From: Stigmatella aurantiaca
GTDB lineage: Bacteria; Myxococcota; Myxococcia; Myxococcales; Myxococcaceae
NCBI RefSeq assembly: GCF_900109545.1
Contig: NZ_FOAP01000001.1
Location: 1 to 64,000, forward strand
DNA: 64,000 nt
Reading direction: 5' to 3'
In this document: positions 27,144 to 35,076 of the stretch, one piece after another
Layout of the letters: each line of letters starts with the position of its first letter
How positions within the stretch are numbered: the stretch's first letter is position 1
Program-made: the position numbers and the translations under genes
The notes under the pieces: generated by a model
The model's database searches: none
The model's input: the letters and a program-made list of their open reading frames with translations, nothing else
Told to the model about the DNA's origin: nothing

Positions 27144-27617
27144 TCAGTCGGCCGCAAGGTCCGCTGCTTGGGGCGAACGGGGGAGGGCCAGCCCGTTCAA
27201 GGTGTCGCGGAGTTCGGCGAGGTCGCGGTCGGTGAGGCGGCAGGCCGTCTCGATCTTCTCCGGCACCAAGCACGCCGTCTCGCGGAGCGCCTCGCCCGCC
27301 GCCGTGAGGTCGATCAGCACGCGACGCTCGTCTTGGCGGTCGCGGGTGCGGGTCACCAGCCCCGCGCCTTCGAGGCGCTTCAGGAGCGGCGTCAACGTCC
27401 CGTTCTCCATGCCGAGTTCGTCGCCCAACGCGCCGACGGTCCGCGGGGCGGACTCGTAGAGCGCGAGCATCACGAGGAACTGCGGGTAGGTCAGTCCGAG
27501 CGGGTCGAGGAACGGCCGGTGAAGCCGGATGACGCGGTTCGACGCGCTGTAGAGCGCGAACGATAGCTGCCACCCGACTCGCTGCCGGTCATCTGTTGTA
27601 CGCTTCGGTTTACCCAT
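27144..27617 (-). CDS. MarR/OhrR-like regulator lacking the sensing cysteine
   Basis: 157 residues from an ATG at 27617; a TTG 12 bases earlier is also possible. The sequence follows OhrR closely: WQLSFALYSASNRVIRLHRP, LTYPQFLVMLALYE, GDELGMENGTLTPLLKRLE and RDRQDERRVLIDLT. In OhrR proteins the first block reads LCFxLYxxS, with the Cys as the peroxide sensor; here it is Ser (LSFALYS). Two other cysteines occur later in ETACLVPEKIETACRL. It therefore may not respond to organic peroxides in the usual way. A perfect palindrome CCTGATCAGG (27635-27644), 18 bases upstream of the ATG, could be its operator. Probable target: the downstream oxidoreductase gene. Confidence 0.8.
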   Translation of the reverse strand: MGKPKRTTDDRQRVGWQLSFALYSASNRVIRLHRPFLDPLGLTYPQFLVMLALYESAPRTVGALGDELGMENGTLTPLLKRLEGAGLVTRTRDRQDERRVLIDLTAAGEALRETACLVPEKIETACRLTDRDLAELRDTLNGLALPRSPQAADLAAD

Positions 27618-27728
27618 CACTTGATCCAATCGCTCCTGATCAGGTCATTCACGATATAAACGCGGACGATTCGGTGCAACAGCAAATGCGAGCCGTGCCT
27701 CCTCTCAAGGCGGCGGGCAACCTCGATA

Positions 27729-27790
27729 GGAAGCGGCGGGAATCAAACCCGCAACAAAGCGGAAGCAAACCTCTCAGCAGGTCGTGCCAT
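27729..27790 (-). repeat. tmRNA/tRNA 3'-end-like fragment, copy 4
   Basis: Minus strand: GCGGGTTTGATTCCCGC followed by CGCTTCCT, again a T-arm plus acceptor 3' strand. It shares with copy 3 a CTGCTGAG...GGTTT block about 20 bases beyond the T-arm. It is the last copy before the ordinary chromosome begins (miaE starts 39 bases further right), so it may mark the original right boundary of the island series. Confidence 0.45.
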
Positions 27791-27828
27791 GACGAGCGAA
27801 CGGCCAGATTCCCCAGTCTCCCCAGGAG

Positions 27829-28449
27829 TCAGTGGATGGCCGCGCGCAGGCCCACGGTGGCCACGACTTGAGCCTCGCCGGCCAGGAGTGCTTCGAGCCG
27901 CTCTTTAATGGCGGCCTCATCGCCCGAGGCCGTGACGGCCAGGCGGTAGAAGAGGGACTGGTGCCCGTCCTCGGACTGCGCCAGCTCCCCGTAGAAGCGG
28001 CGCAGGGCGGGGTCCTCCAGGCCCTCTGCGAGCAGGGACAGGCGCTCGCAGGAGCGCGCCTCGATGATGGCGGCCACCAGCAGCCGGTCCACGCGGCGCT
28101 CCGGGGACGGGGTGCGGATGAGCTTCTGGAGCCCCTGGGCATAGGGGTCTCCGCCATCGCGGTTGAGGGTGAGCCCCCGGGCGGCCATCAGGTCGAGCAC
28201 CCGGGCCAGGTGGGCGCTCTCCTCGCGCGCAAGGCGGGCCATCTGCGCGGGCAGGCCCGGCAGGTCCGGGTAGGCCTGGAGCAGCGACAGCGCGTTGGCG
28301 GCGGCCTTCTTCTCGCAGTGGGCATGGTCGACGAGCACCGCGTTGAAGTGCTCGAGCGCCAGCGGCAGCCAGCGCGGGTCCGTGGGCGAGTGCAGGAAGA
28401 CAGGGCCCTCTCCGGAGAGGGGGCGGCGGGTGGGGGTCGGGCGGGACAT
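27829..28449 (-). CDS. miaE: tRNA-(ms2io6A37) hydroxylase MiaE-like
   Basis: 206 residues of a ferritin-like diiron protein. The metal-binding helices are visible: DHAHCEKKAAANAL (E and the first H region), REESAHLARVLDLM (ExxH), IIEARSCERLSLLA (E) and QSEDGHQSLFYRLA (ExxH). This is the order of MiaE, which hydroxylates the isoprenoid side chain of modified A37 in tRNA. Length agrees with the family. It begins 3 bases after the stop of the GNAT gene, so the two are probably cotranscribed. Confidence 0.85.
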   Translation of the reverse strand: MSRPTPTRRPLSGEGPVFLHSPTDPRWLPLALEHFNAVLVDHAHCEKKAAANALSLLQAYPDLPGLPAQMARLAREESAHLARVLDLMAARGLTLNRDGGDPYAQGLQKLIRTPSPERRVDRLLVAAIIEARSCERLSLLAEGLEDPALRRFYGELAQSEDGHQSLFYRLAVTASGDEAAIKERLEALLAGEAQVVATVGLRAAIH

Positions 28450-28452
28450 GGA

Positions 28453-29298
28453 CTATTCCAGGAGAACGATGCGCTGGACGCGGCCGGACAGGTAGCCGAC
28501 CTTGCGCGCGATGCGGGCCAGGCTCTCGTGCTTGTCATCCAGGCGCAGGATGAGCCGGGGCAGCGAGGACAGCAGGTGGCGGGAGATCTGCCCCAGGCAC
28601 AGGGTGGCGTGGCCCTTGTTGCGCTCGTGGGGCACCGTGTACAGCCCCTCCAGCTCCGCGCCGTGCTGGGAGCGGCTGCCAATGTCGACCTTGAAGACCA
28701 GGGCGCCCTGTTCCTCCAGCACATAGGTGCGCCGGCCCCGGACCCGCTGGGTGACGCGCGCCTCGTAGCCGCTGGGGTCCTCCGCGAGCGGATCCCGCTC
28801 CAGGGTCTCCCGCACGGCGCCGATCGCCAGCGGCATCAGCCGGGGGATGTCCTCCTCCCGGGCCAGCCGCAGCGTGGGGTTGGTGAAGGGGCCCAGGTCG
28901 TCGGCGGAGACGCTGAAGAGGCGCTGGGTGCGCGTCAGCCGCGTCTTGCCCGCGCCGCCCAGGTGCTTCACCAGCTCGTCCACCGAGGACTTCTCGCCCA
29001 GCGAGGCCTGGAGGCGCACCTGGGAGGGGAGCGCCTTGGCGATGTCGCAGATGAAGGTGCACTCGTTCGCCGAGGGCACCACCAGGCCGCCCTCGCCGCC
29101 CACGAAGAGCGCGGCGGTGAGGGTCTTGCTGGCGTCGAAGCGGCCGTAGAAGGCGAAGGGGGCCCGCCCCGCCCGGGGGACGATGCCGAACTCCTCGAAG
29201 AGACCCAGCAGGTAGACGTTGTGCGGCGGGTCCTTCACCAGGAGCGAGCGCAGGGCGTCCGTGTGCTGGGGGCCGAGCTGTTCAATCGAGAGGGACAT
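28453..29298 (-). CDS. GNAT-family N-acetyltransferase
   Basis: 281 residues. The C-terminal half has the GNAT fold: RLAREEDIPRLMPL, a LVFKVDIGSRSQHGAELEGL strand pair and the acetyl-CoA-binding segment TVPHERNKGHATLCLGQISR (RxxGxA type). The N-terminal half (LRSLLVKDPPHNVYLLGLFE) matches the DUF4081-type domain seen in two-domain GNAT proteins of myxobacteria and actinobacteria. Substrate is unknown. It is the upstream partner of miaE; a role in tRNA or protein modification is only suggested by that. Confidence 0.8.
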   Translation of the reverse strand: MSLSIEQLGPQHTDALRSLLVKDPPHNVYLLGLFEEFGIVPRAGRAPFAFYGRFDASKTLTAALFVGGEGGLVVPSANECTFICDIAKALPSQVRLQASLGEKSSVDELVKHLGGAGKTRLTRTQRLFSVSADDLGPFTNPTLRLAREEDIPRLMPLAIGAVRETLERDPLAEDPSGYEARVTQRVRGRRTYVLEEQGALVFKVDIGSRSQHGAELEGLYTVPHERNKGHATLCLGQISRHLLSSLPRLILRLDDKHESLARIARKVGYLSGRVQRIVLLE

Positions 29299-29351
29299 GG
29301 AGAGGGTGTCGGCCTCCGCCGGCCTGGGCCCACCTTATGGGAAAGGGGCCC

Positions 29352-29936
29352 TCAACGGCCAGCCTCCGGCGCGGGCTCGAAGCGGAACGGGTAGGCCACG
29401 GTCACCTTGCCCCCCCTCCGAGGAGGGGGAAATTGGACGTCCAGCAGCGAATCCACGAAGCAGGCCTGGAGCATGGGGTCCTGCAGGGTGGTCTCCACCA
29501 CCTCGCCGCCCTGGAAGCGGCCCACCGCTCCATCCCCCGCCAGGGTGAACTTCAGCGTCACCGACTGGGGGCCGCGGTAGCGCCCCTGGGTGTCCTCGAA
29601 GCACTGGCGCATCAGGGGCACCACCTGCTGGATGGCGCCGCGAAGTGCCTCCCGGTCCACGGTCCCCTCCGAGGCCAGGATCTCGGGCTCGGCCTCCGGG
29701 ATGCTGACGGGGAGGGCTTGGGGGGAGGGGGCGGGGAGGGCCACCGCGGGGGGGGGGGGCCGGTCCGGTGGCGAGCGCGGGGGAGGGCTCGCCGAGAGGG
29801 GCTTCGCTGGAGCGGGCGAGGGGGCGCGGGAGACGGGAGGCGGGGAGCCAGGCCGCGTGAGCCAGAGCCCCACAGCACACAGGGCCACGAAGGGAAGGAT
29901 GACCGCGAGAAAGAGACGGCCCGGCATGGCCCCCAC
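29352..29936 (-). CDS. AgmX/PglI C-terminal-domain protein (TonB-like architecture)
   Basis: 194 residues. An N-terminal membrane anchor (RLFLAVILPFVALCAVGLWL) is followed by a 60-residue Pro/Ser/Ala-rich linker (SPPPVSRAPSPAPAKPLS) and a compact C-terminal domain: LRGAIQQVVPLMRQCFED, LKFTLAGDGAVGRFQ, LQACFVDSLLDVQFPPPRRG and TVAYPFRF. This is the AgmX/PglI C-terminal domain, which resembles TonB C-termini and is linked in Myxococcus to gliding and envelope functions. The likely site is the inner membrane, spanning into the periplasm. The linker is encoded by a long C/G run near 29745-29760, a candidate slippage site. Confidence 0.75.
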   Translation of the reverse strand: MGAMPGRLFLAVILPFVALCAVGLWLTRPGSPPPVSRAPSPAPAKPLSASPPPRSPPDRPPPPAVALPAPSPQALPVSIPEAEPEILASEGTVDREALRGAIQQVVPLMRQCFEDTQGRYRGPQSVTLKFTLAGDGAVGRFQGGEVVETTLQDPMLQACFVDSLLDVQFPPPRRGGKVTVAYPFRFEPAPEAGR

Positions 29937-29994
29937 TATGCCACCGGGCCGGTGGAGGGCCCCGGGTCTTCCGGGGGCCTGCCGGGGGGCCTGC

Positions 29995-31656
29995 TTACTC
30001 CTCCTTCAGGGGCTCGCGCGCCGCGTTGCGCCCGGCGATGAAGCCAAACGTCATGGCGGGGCCGAGGGTGCCCCCCGCGCCCCAGTAGGCCTGGCCACTG
30101 GGCGAGGCGATGCAGTTGCCTGCCCCGTAGAGCCCCGGGATGGCCGAGCCATCGGTGCGCAGGACCCGGGCATCCGGCCCGATGGCCGGTCCCCCGCAGG
30201 TGTCCAGCGTGGCTGCGCCCAGCAGCGCGGCGTAATACGGCCCGGTCCGGGACATGGGGTACAGGGTGCGGTTGCCCGTGGTGCTGCGGGAGGGGCCTTG
30301 CCAGGCCTGCTCCAGGGCCGTCGCGCCCCGGTGGAAGTCCAGGTCCACGCCGGTGGCGGCGAAGGTGTTGAAGCGCTGGAGGGTCTCCTCCAGCCGGGAG
30401 ACGAAGTCCGGCGCCAGCTTCAGGGAGGGGGGAATGGTGGCGCTCAGGAAGGGCCGCCCCCGGAGCCGCTCCAGGCGCTCCTCGATGCGCTGGGCCAGCT
30501 GCGCGAGCGTCTGGGCCTGAACGACGAGCGGGGACTCCTGTCCGGGCAGGGGGACGACGCCGCGCCAGGGCCAGAAGGTGGGCTCCTGGGCGACGCCCTG
30601 GTCCCAGATCATGAACTGCACGAGGTGGGGGTACTCCTTGCCGCTCCAGTGGAAGTGGGTCTGGGCCCGCTCGTGGTAGGGGGCCTTCTCGTTGGCCACG
30701 CGCACGCCCTGCTTGTTCACCACGACGGTGCTGTCCCCGTAGGGGAAGAAGACGTGGGCATCGTTCCGGGCCACCTCGCCGCCCCGGGCCGCCGCGTCCT
30801 CCAGGGCCACCTGGTAGAAGAAGCCATTGGCGAGGTTGTCGAGCCGCGCCCCCAGCCGCGAGGCGATGTCGATGAAGGCGCCCCGGCTGGTGGGAACGCT
30901 GCCGCTGCCAAAGAGGGGGCCTCGCAGGAAGGCGCGGGCCTTCTGGGCGTCATGGGCGAAGCCGCCCGAGGCGAACACCACGGCCTTCCGGGCGCGCACG
31001 GCCCGCGAGGTGCCTTCGTGCTCGGCCTCCACGCCCATCACCTCGCCCCGGGCGTTGGAGAGCACCCCGGTCACCCGGTGCTGCGTGAGCACGGGCACGT
31101 CCTTGCTCCGGAGGTGGGCCAGCATCCCGTCCGCCAGGAAGACGCCGGGCCACTGCATGGAGCCCGGGGGCGCGCGGGCGGTCAGCACGCGCCCGTAGGG
31201 CGCCCGGTTCTCGGGCAGCTCCGCGTGGTAGTCCGGATCCGAGAGGGGCTGGGGCGAGAAGCCGTAGGAGCCGAGGATGACCGGCTGGAGGGCCCCGAGC
31301 TGGGTGAGCCGGTCGATGGCGGGGCCTGCGTTGTCATAGAAGGCCGCGAGCAGCTCGTACTGGAGCGGGGGCAGGCCCAGGCAAGGGGCCTCCGGCGTGT
31401 AGAGCGTGGGGTAGGCCGTGCGGGCCATGAGCTGGAGCGCGCCGTCGCGGGGGTCCGTCAGCCCCTGGGCCCGCATGAGCGCGTTGTTGGGAATCCAGAA
31501 GGCGCCCCCGGAGCGCCGGGTGGTTCCTCCGGGAGTCTCCGCCGCCTCCAGCAGGAGGGCGGAGGCGCCCTGGTCCACCACGGCCGCGGCGGCCGACAGC
31601 GCGGCCCCGCCCGAGCCCACGATGACCACGTCCGCTTGAAGATCCCACGTTGGCAT
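29995..31656 (-). CDS. FAD-dependent oxidoreductase (fumarate reductase / ketosteroid dehydrogenase-like)
   Basis: 553 residues from the ATG at 31656 (MPTWDLQADVVIVGSGGAAL). N-terminal dinucleotide site VVIVGSGGAALSAAAA with LLLEAAETPGGTTRRSGG, then ARKAVVFASGGFAHD, and the C-terminal FAD segment IPGLYGAGNCIASPSGQAYW plus GGTLGPAMTFGFIAGRNAA. This is the flavoprotein subunit family of fumarate reductase and 3-ketosteroid dehydrogenases. PYYAALLGAATLDTCGGPAI is the usual substrate-side motif. No signal peptide is seen. The real substrate, steroid-like or dicarboxylate, cannot be read. The frame is open further upstream, but the residues there do not look like protein and overlap the divergent kinase gene. 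Confidence 0.85.
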   Translation of the reverse strand: MPTWDLQADVVIVGSGGAALSAAAAVVDQGASALLLEAAETPGGTTRRSGGAFWIPNNALMRAQGLTDPRDGALQLMARTAYPTLYTPEAPCLGLPPLQYELLAAFYDNAGPAIDRLTQLGALQPVILGSYGFSPQPLSDPDYHAELPENRAPYGRVLTARAPPGSMQWPGVFLADGMLAHLRSKDVPVLTQHRVTGVLSNARGEVMGVEAEHEGTSRAVRARKAVVFASGGFAHDAQKARAFLRGPLFGSGSVPTSRGAFIDIASRLGARLDNLANGFFYQVALEDAAARGGEVARNDAHVFFPYGDSTVVVNKQGVRVANEKAPYHERAQTHFHWSGKEYPHLVQFMIWDQGVAQEPTFWPWRGVVPLPGQESPLVVQAQTLAQLAQRIEERLERLRGRPFLSATIPPSLKLAPDFVSRLEETLQRFNTFAATGVDLDFHRGATALEQAWQGPSRSTTGNRTLYPMSRTGPYYAALLGAATLDTCGGPAIGPDARVLRTDGSAIPGLYGAGNCIASPSGQAYWGAGGTLGPAMTFGFIAGRNAAREPLKEE

Positions 31657-31741
31657 GTTCCTGTTTCCCTTGTCCCGGAGCGTCTCTCTCTGGCCCGTCG
31701 GGACATTGTAGAAGCCCAGCGGCCCAGGAGCAGGAGGGGTG

Positions 31742-33019
31742 ATGTCAGGCGCACCAGGCGACGAGCAGCCAGGCTCCGCAGGCCCGGAGACGACCCGGGA
31801 GGAGCTGCTCGAGTTCATCACCCGGCTGGCGACCAACGAGCCGCACGTTCGCTGCCGGGTGGGGCAGGGCGCGCTGGCGCCCGTGGCGGAAGCGCTCAAT
31901 GGGCTGGCGGCCCTGCTGGAGGCCCGCCGGTTGGCCTCGGTGGAGAAGTTCGGCATCGGGGCGCTGGTCGAGCAGTCCCAGAACATGATGATGACCGCCG
32001 ACACGGAAGAGCGGCTGCGCTTCGTCAACTTCACCATCCCGGGGCTGACCTACGAGCAGGTGGTGGGCCGCAGCGTCTATGACTTCGTGCTGCCCGCGGA
32101 CCAGGAGCGGGTCCGCGCCGTCATCCGCAAGGTGCTGGCGACGGGAGAGCCCGACACGTACGACATCCAGTCCTACGCCGAGACGGGCCCCCAGTGGTAC
32201 GTGGTGCGGGTCGGGCCCATCCGGGACGGTGGCCGCATCGTGGGCTGCACGATGATCACCACGGATGTCTCCAGCCTCAAGCGGGCCCAGCAGAAGCTGG
32301 AGCAGTCCAACCGCGAGCTGGAGCAATCCAACCAGGAGCTGGAAGGGTTCGCTTCCATCGCGTCGCATGACCTGCAAGAGCCGCTGCGGAAGATTCAATC
32401 CTTCGGCGAGCGCTTGGAGACCCTGGCGGGAGCGTCCCTGCCGCCCGAGGGCCGGGATTACCTGGCGCGCATGCGCAACGCCGCGTCCCGGATGCGCGGG
32501 TTGATCAACGATCTGCTGGCGTTCGCGCGGGTGACGTCCCAGGCCCAGCCCTTCGTGCGGGTGGACCTGTCGCGGATCGCCAGCGAGGTGCTGGGAGATC
32601 TCGAGGTGGCCATCGAGCAGTCGGGCGCGGCCGTCACCGTGGACCCGCTTCCCACCCTGGATGCCGACCCCACGCAGATGCGGCAACTGCTCCAGAACCT
32701 GCTGGGCAATGCGCTCAAGTTCCGCCAGGAGGGGACCTCCCCACGCATCGCGCTCCGGAGCGCGGTGGACGCGGCCACGGGGCTGTGCGAGCTGCGGGTG
32801 GAGGACAACGGCATCGGCTTCGACGAGAAGTACCTCGACCGCATCTTCAACGTCTTCCAGCGCCTGCACGGACAGGGCAAGTACCCGGGCACCGGCATGG
32901 GGCTGGCGATCTGCCGAAAGATCGCGGGACGGCACGGGGGCTCCCTCTCCGCGCGGAGCGCCCCGGGCCAGGGGGCGACCTTCATCGTCACCTTGCCCCT
33001 CCAGCACATCCCCTCGTGA
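31742..33019 (+). CDS. PAS-domain sensor histidine kinase
   Basis: 425 residues, soluble. A PAS domain (residues about 75-180: VEQSQNMMMTADTEERLRFV, VVGRSVYDFVLPADQE, GRIVGCTMITTDV) is followed by a short coiled coil of repeated EQSNRELEQSNQELE, a dimerisation/phosphoacceptor helix FASIASHDLQEPLRKI (H near 209) and an HATPase domain with N box LLQNLLGNALKF, G1 VEDNGIGFD and G2 GTGMGLAI. The HDLQEPLR form is typical of phytochrome-type and light/redox kinases. No receiver domain or response-regulator gene is adjacent. Start: ATG at 31742 after AGGAGG; a GTG directly before it is also in frame. Confidence 0.88.
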   Translation: MSGAPGDEQPGSAGPETTREELLEFITRLATNEPHVRCRVGQGALAPVAEALNGLAALLEARRLASVEKFGIGALVEQSQNMMMTADTEERLRFVNFTIPGLTYEQVVGRSVYDFVLPADQERVRAVIRKVLATGEPDTYDIQSYAETGPQWYVVRVGPIRDGGRIVGCTMITTDVSSLKRAQQKLEQSNRELEQSNQELEGFASIASHDLQEPLRKIQSFGERLETLAGASLPPEGRDYLARMRNAASRMRGLINDLLAFARVTSQAQPFVRVDLSRIASEVLGDLEVAIEQSGAAVTVDPLPTLDADPTQMRQLLQNLLGNALKFRQEGTSPRIALRSAVDAATGLCELRVEDNGIGFDEKYLDRIFNVFQRLHGQGKYPGTGMGLAICRKIAGRHGGSLSARSAPGQGATFIVTLPLQHIPS

Positions 33020-33028
33020 CGGCTGCCC

Positions 33029-33062
33029 CCCGGGGGCTGGAGCCTTCCACCCAGCCCCCGGG
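33029..33062. terminator. Bidirectional terminator hairpin
   Basis: CCCGGGGGCTGG (33029-33040) and CCAGCCCCCGGG (33051-33062) form a perfect 12-bp inverted repeat with a 10-base loop. It sits exactly between the stops of two convergent genes (33019 and 33071). There is no U tract, but stem strength and position make a two-way terminator likely. Confidence 0.65.
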
Positions 33063-33070
33063 AGTGTCCG

Positions 33071-34000
33071 CTACGGATAGACTTCCCGGTGGCCCATGGA
33101 AGAGATCGTGTGGGTGCCTGCGTGGATGCGCTGTTGCTTGCTCACGCCCAGCGTGGCGCCCAGCACCGAGGAGACGAGCCCCAGCAGGAGCACGGCGAAG
33201 AGGCCCCAGAAGACGCGGCCCGTGGTGTCGGCGGCCTTGAGCGCCCCCTGTTGCACCTGCTGGCCCACCTGGCTCATTTTTCCCTGGGCCTGGTTCCACT
33301 GCGCTTCGATGCGGGTGGCGATGTCCTGGGCGTCCGCCTGGGACAGCGACGTCTGCTGGGCGATGGAGCTCACCAGCATTTCCCGGTCCAGCCGGCCCTG
33401 GCGGAGCGACGTGTTGAGCACGTCGCGCGTCGCCGCCTGGAGTTGATCGGCGGTGATGGCGGGCTTGCCGTCCTGCTGGAGCTTCTGGTTGATGGGCGTC
33501 AGCGCGTCGTTCATGTCGAGCCCGAGCGAGCCGGCCAGGTTGCCGGCCTCATTGCCTTGAGAGACCGCTCCGGCCACCGCGGCCCCCGTGGCCCCCACCG
33601 CGGCCTTGCCCACGTTGAGCACCGTTCCCAGCAGCGAGGAGATGAGCATCCCCATCACGATGATGCCCGCCAGCGTCGTGAGGCCCCACAACACCGCGCC
33701 ATGCAGGGCGCCGCCGGCCTTGTCCATGATGCCCGAGGTGCGGGACGCCACCATGCCTCCCACGAAGAGCGCGATGAGGGGGGCGATCAGCGACCAGATG
33801 CCGGTGCCGATGCCCGCCGAGCGCACGCTGCCCGGGTTCCCGGGATCCACCGAGGACAGGCCCAGGGCCAGTCCCAGCGCATACAGGAGGATCCAGACGC
33901 CCAATGCGACAAAGGTGCCGCCCAGGATGGCTCCCCAGCTCAGCTTGAACGGAGCGGTGGGGACCATTTCCATCCGCGACTTCTCCACGATTTCTGCCAT
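33071..34000 (-). CDS. Multi-pass membrane protein of unknown function
   Basis: 309 residues from the ATG at 34000 (MAEIVEKSRMEMVPTAPFKL). It has hydrophobic segments near residues 23-45 (WGAILGGTFVALGVWILLYA), 68-88 (IWSLIAPLIALFVGGMVASR), 100-125 (LWGLTTLAGIIVMGMLISSL) and a last one near 275-295 (VFWGLFAVLLLGLVSSVLGA), with a Gln-rich helical loop between the third and fourth (QQTSLSQADAQDIATRIEAQ). I do not recognise a catalytic motif. Similar proteins are annotated in proteobacteria only as membrane proteins. It ends 9 bases after the terminator hairpin. Confidence 0.7.
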   Translation of the reverse strand: MAEIVEKSRMEMVPTAPFKLSWGAILGGTFVALGVWILLYALGLALGLSSVDPGNPGSVRSAGIGTGIWSLIAPLIALFVGGMVASRTSGIMDKAGGALHGAVLWGLTTLAGIIVMGMLISSLLGTVLNVGKAAVGATGAAVAGAVSQGNEAGNLAGSLGLDMNDALTPINQKLQQDGKPAITADQLQAATRDVLNTSLRQGRLDREMLVSSIAQQTSLSQADAQDIATRIEAQWNQAQGKMSQVGQQVQQGALKAADTTGRVFWGLFAVLLLGLVSSVLGATLGVSKQQRIHAGTHTISSMGHREVYP

Positions 34001-34131
34001 GTCAGCCTCGCGTTTGAAGAAAGACACCCATTGCAGGTGAGACACTTCAACTGGAGGCAAAGCTGTTCATCTCACGAAGAGGTGGACATGTATTGGCCAC
34101 CGCATGGCCCCTCGAATGCCGCTGCGGAGGC

Positions 34132-35076
34132 TCACGGCAAGCCGAGTGCCTCGATGATTGTCTGCTCCCGTGTCATGACCGGCGTGCGGGGCAAGCGCTC
34201 GGGGTGGAAGCGGCGCACCAGCTCGTCCAGCCCCACGGGGCTCCCATCTCCCAGGCCACTCCAGGCGGCGAGCAGGCCCAGAACCCGCTCGGCGGCCAGC
34301 CCTCGCTTGCGCAGCTCCGCGAGGGCGAAGGCCCCTTCGCGCTTGGCGAGCCGCTTGCCGTCTTCGCCCAGCACCAGCGGGACGTGAAAGAACCCCGGCG
34401 CGGTGAGCCCCAGCGCCGCGTAGAGCTGGAGCTGCCGGGGCGTGGAGCTGAGCAGGTCCTCTCCGCGCAGCACGTGGGTGATGCCGGTGGCCGCATCGTC
34501 CACCACCACCGCGAGCTGGTAGCTGGCCACCCCATCGTTGCGGCGCACCACGAAGTCCCCGATGACCGTGGCCACGTCCTGGGTGTACGGCCCCTGCAGC
34601 CCATCCTCGAAGCGCACCTCGCCGGGCGGGGCCCGGAACCGGTACGCGGGGGGACGGGTCCGCGCGCGCTCGGCCCGCTCGGCCGGGCTCAGCCGGGCGC
34701 AGGTGCCCGGGTAGCGGGGGCCCTCGTCGCTCAAGCCGTGGGGGGCGCTGGCCGCCCGGGAAATCTCCGCCCGCGTGCAGAAGCAGGGGTAGACGCGCTC
34801 CTCCCGCTCCAGCCGCTCCAGCGCCGCCCGGTACACCTCATCGCGTGCGCTCTGGAAGAGTGGAGGCTCGTCCCAGCCGAGCCCCAGCCACTCCAGGTCC
34901 CGCTTCATCTCATCGACGTACTCGGGGCGGCACCGGGCCCGGTCGAGGTCCTCCACGCGCAGCAGGAAGCGGCCCCCGGCGGCGCGGGCCTGGAGCCAGC
35001 CCAGCAGGGCGCTTCGGGCGTTGCCCAGGTGGAGCCGCCCCGTGGGGCTGGGCGCGAACCGGCCTCGGAAGCTCAT
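34132..35076 (-). CDS. gluQRS: Glutamyl-Q tRNA(Asp) synthetase
   Basis: 314 residues, about the family's length. Class I synthetase core without the anticodon-binding domain of GltX: FAPSPTGRLHLGNARSALLG (HIGH-type HLGN), RVEDLDRARC, zinc-type cysteines YPCFCTRAEI and YPGTC, VLRGEDLLSSTPRQ and a KMSKS-type KRLAKREGA. GluQRS charges glutamate onto queuosine of tRNA-Asp instead of onto tRNA-Glu. It is the downstream partner of the PEGA gene, with a 4-base ATGA overlap, so the two are translated together. Confidence 0.92.
   Translation of the reverse strand: MSFRGRFAPSPTGRLHLGNARSALLGWLQARAAGGRFLLRVEDLDRARCRPEYVDEMKRDLEWLGLGWDEPPLFQSARDEVYRAALERLEREERVYPCFCTRAEISRAASAPHGLSDEGPRYPGTCARLSPAERAERARTRPPAYRFRAPPGEVRFEDGLQGPYTQDVATVIGDFVVRRNDGVASYQLAVVVDDAATGITHVLRGEDLLSSTPRQLQLYAALGLTAPGFFHVPLVLGEDGKRLAKREGAFALAELRKRGLAAERVLGLLAAWSGLGDGSPVGLDELVRRFHPERLPRTPVMTREQTIIEALGLP

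Noticed and set aside
29590-32082. A plus-strand frame of about 830 codons opposite the FAD oxidoreductase gene
   Set aside because: The minus strand carries the FAD-binding motifs; the plus frame has none and overlaps the start of the histidine kinase in another frame.
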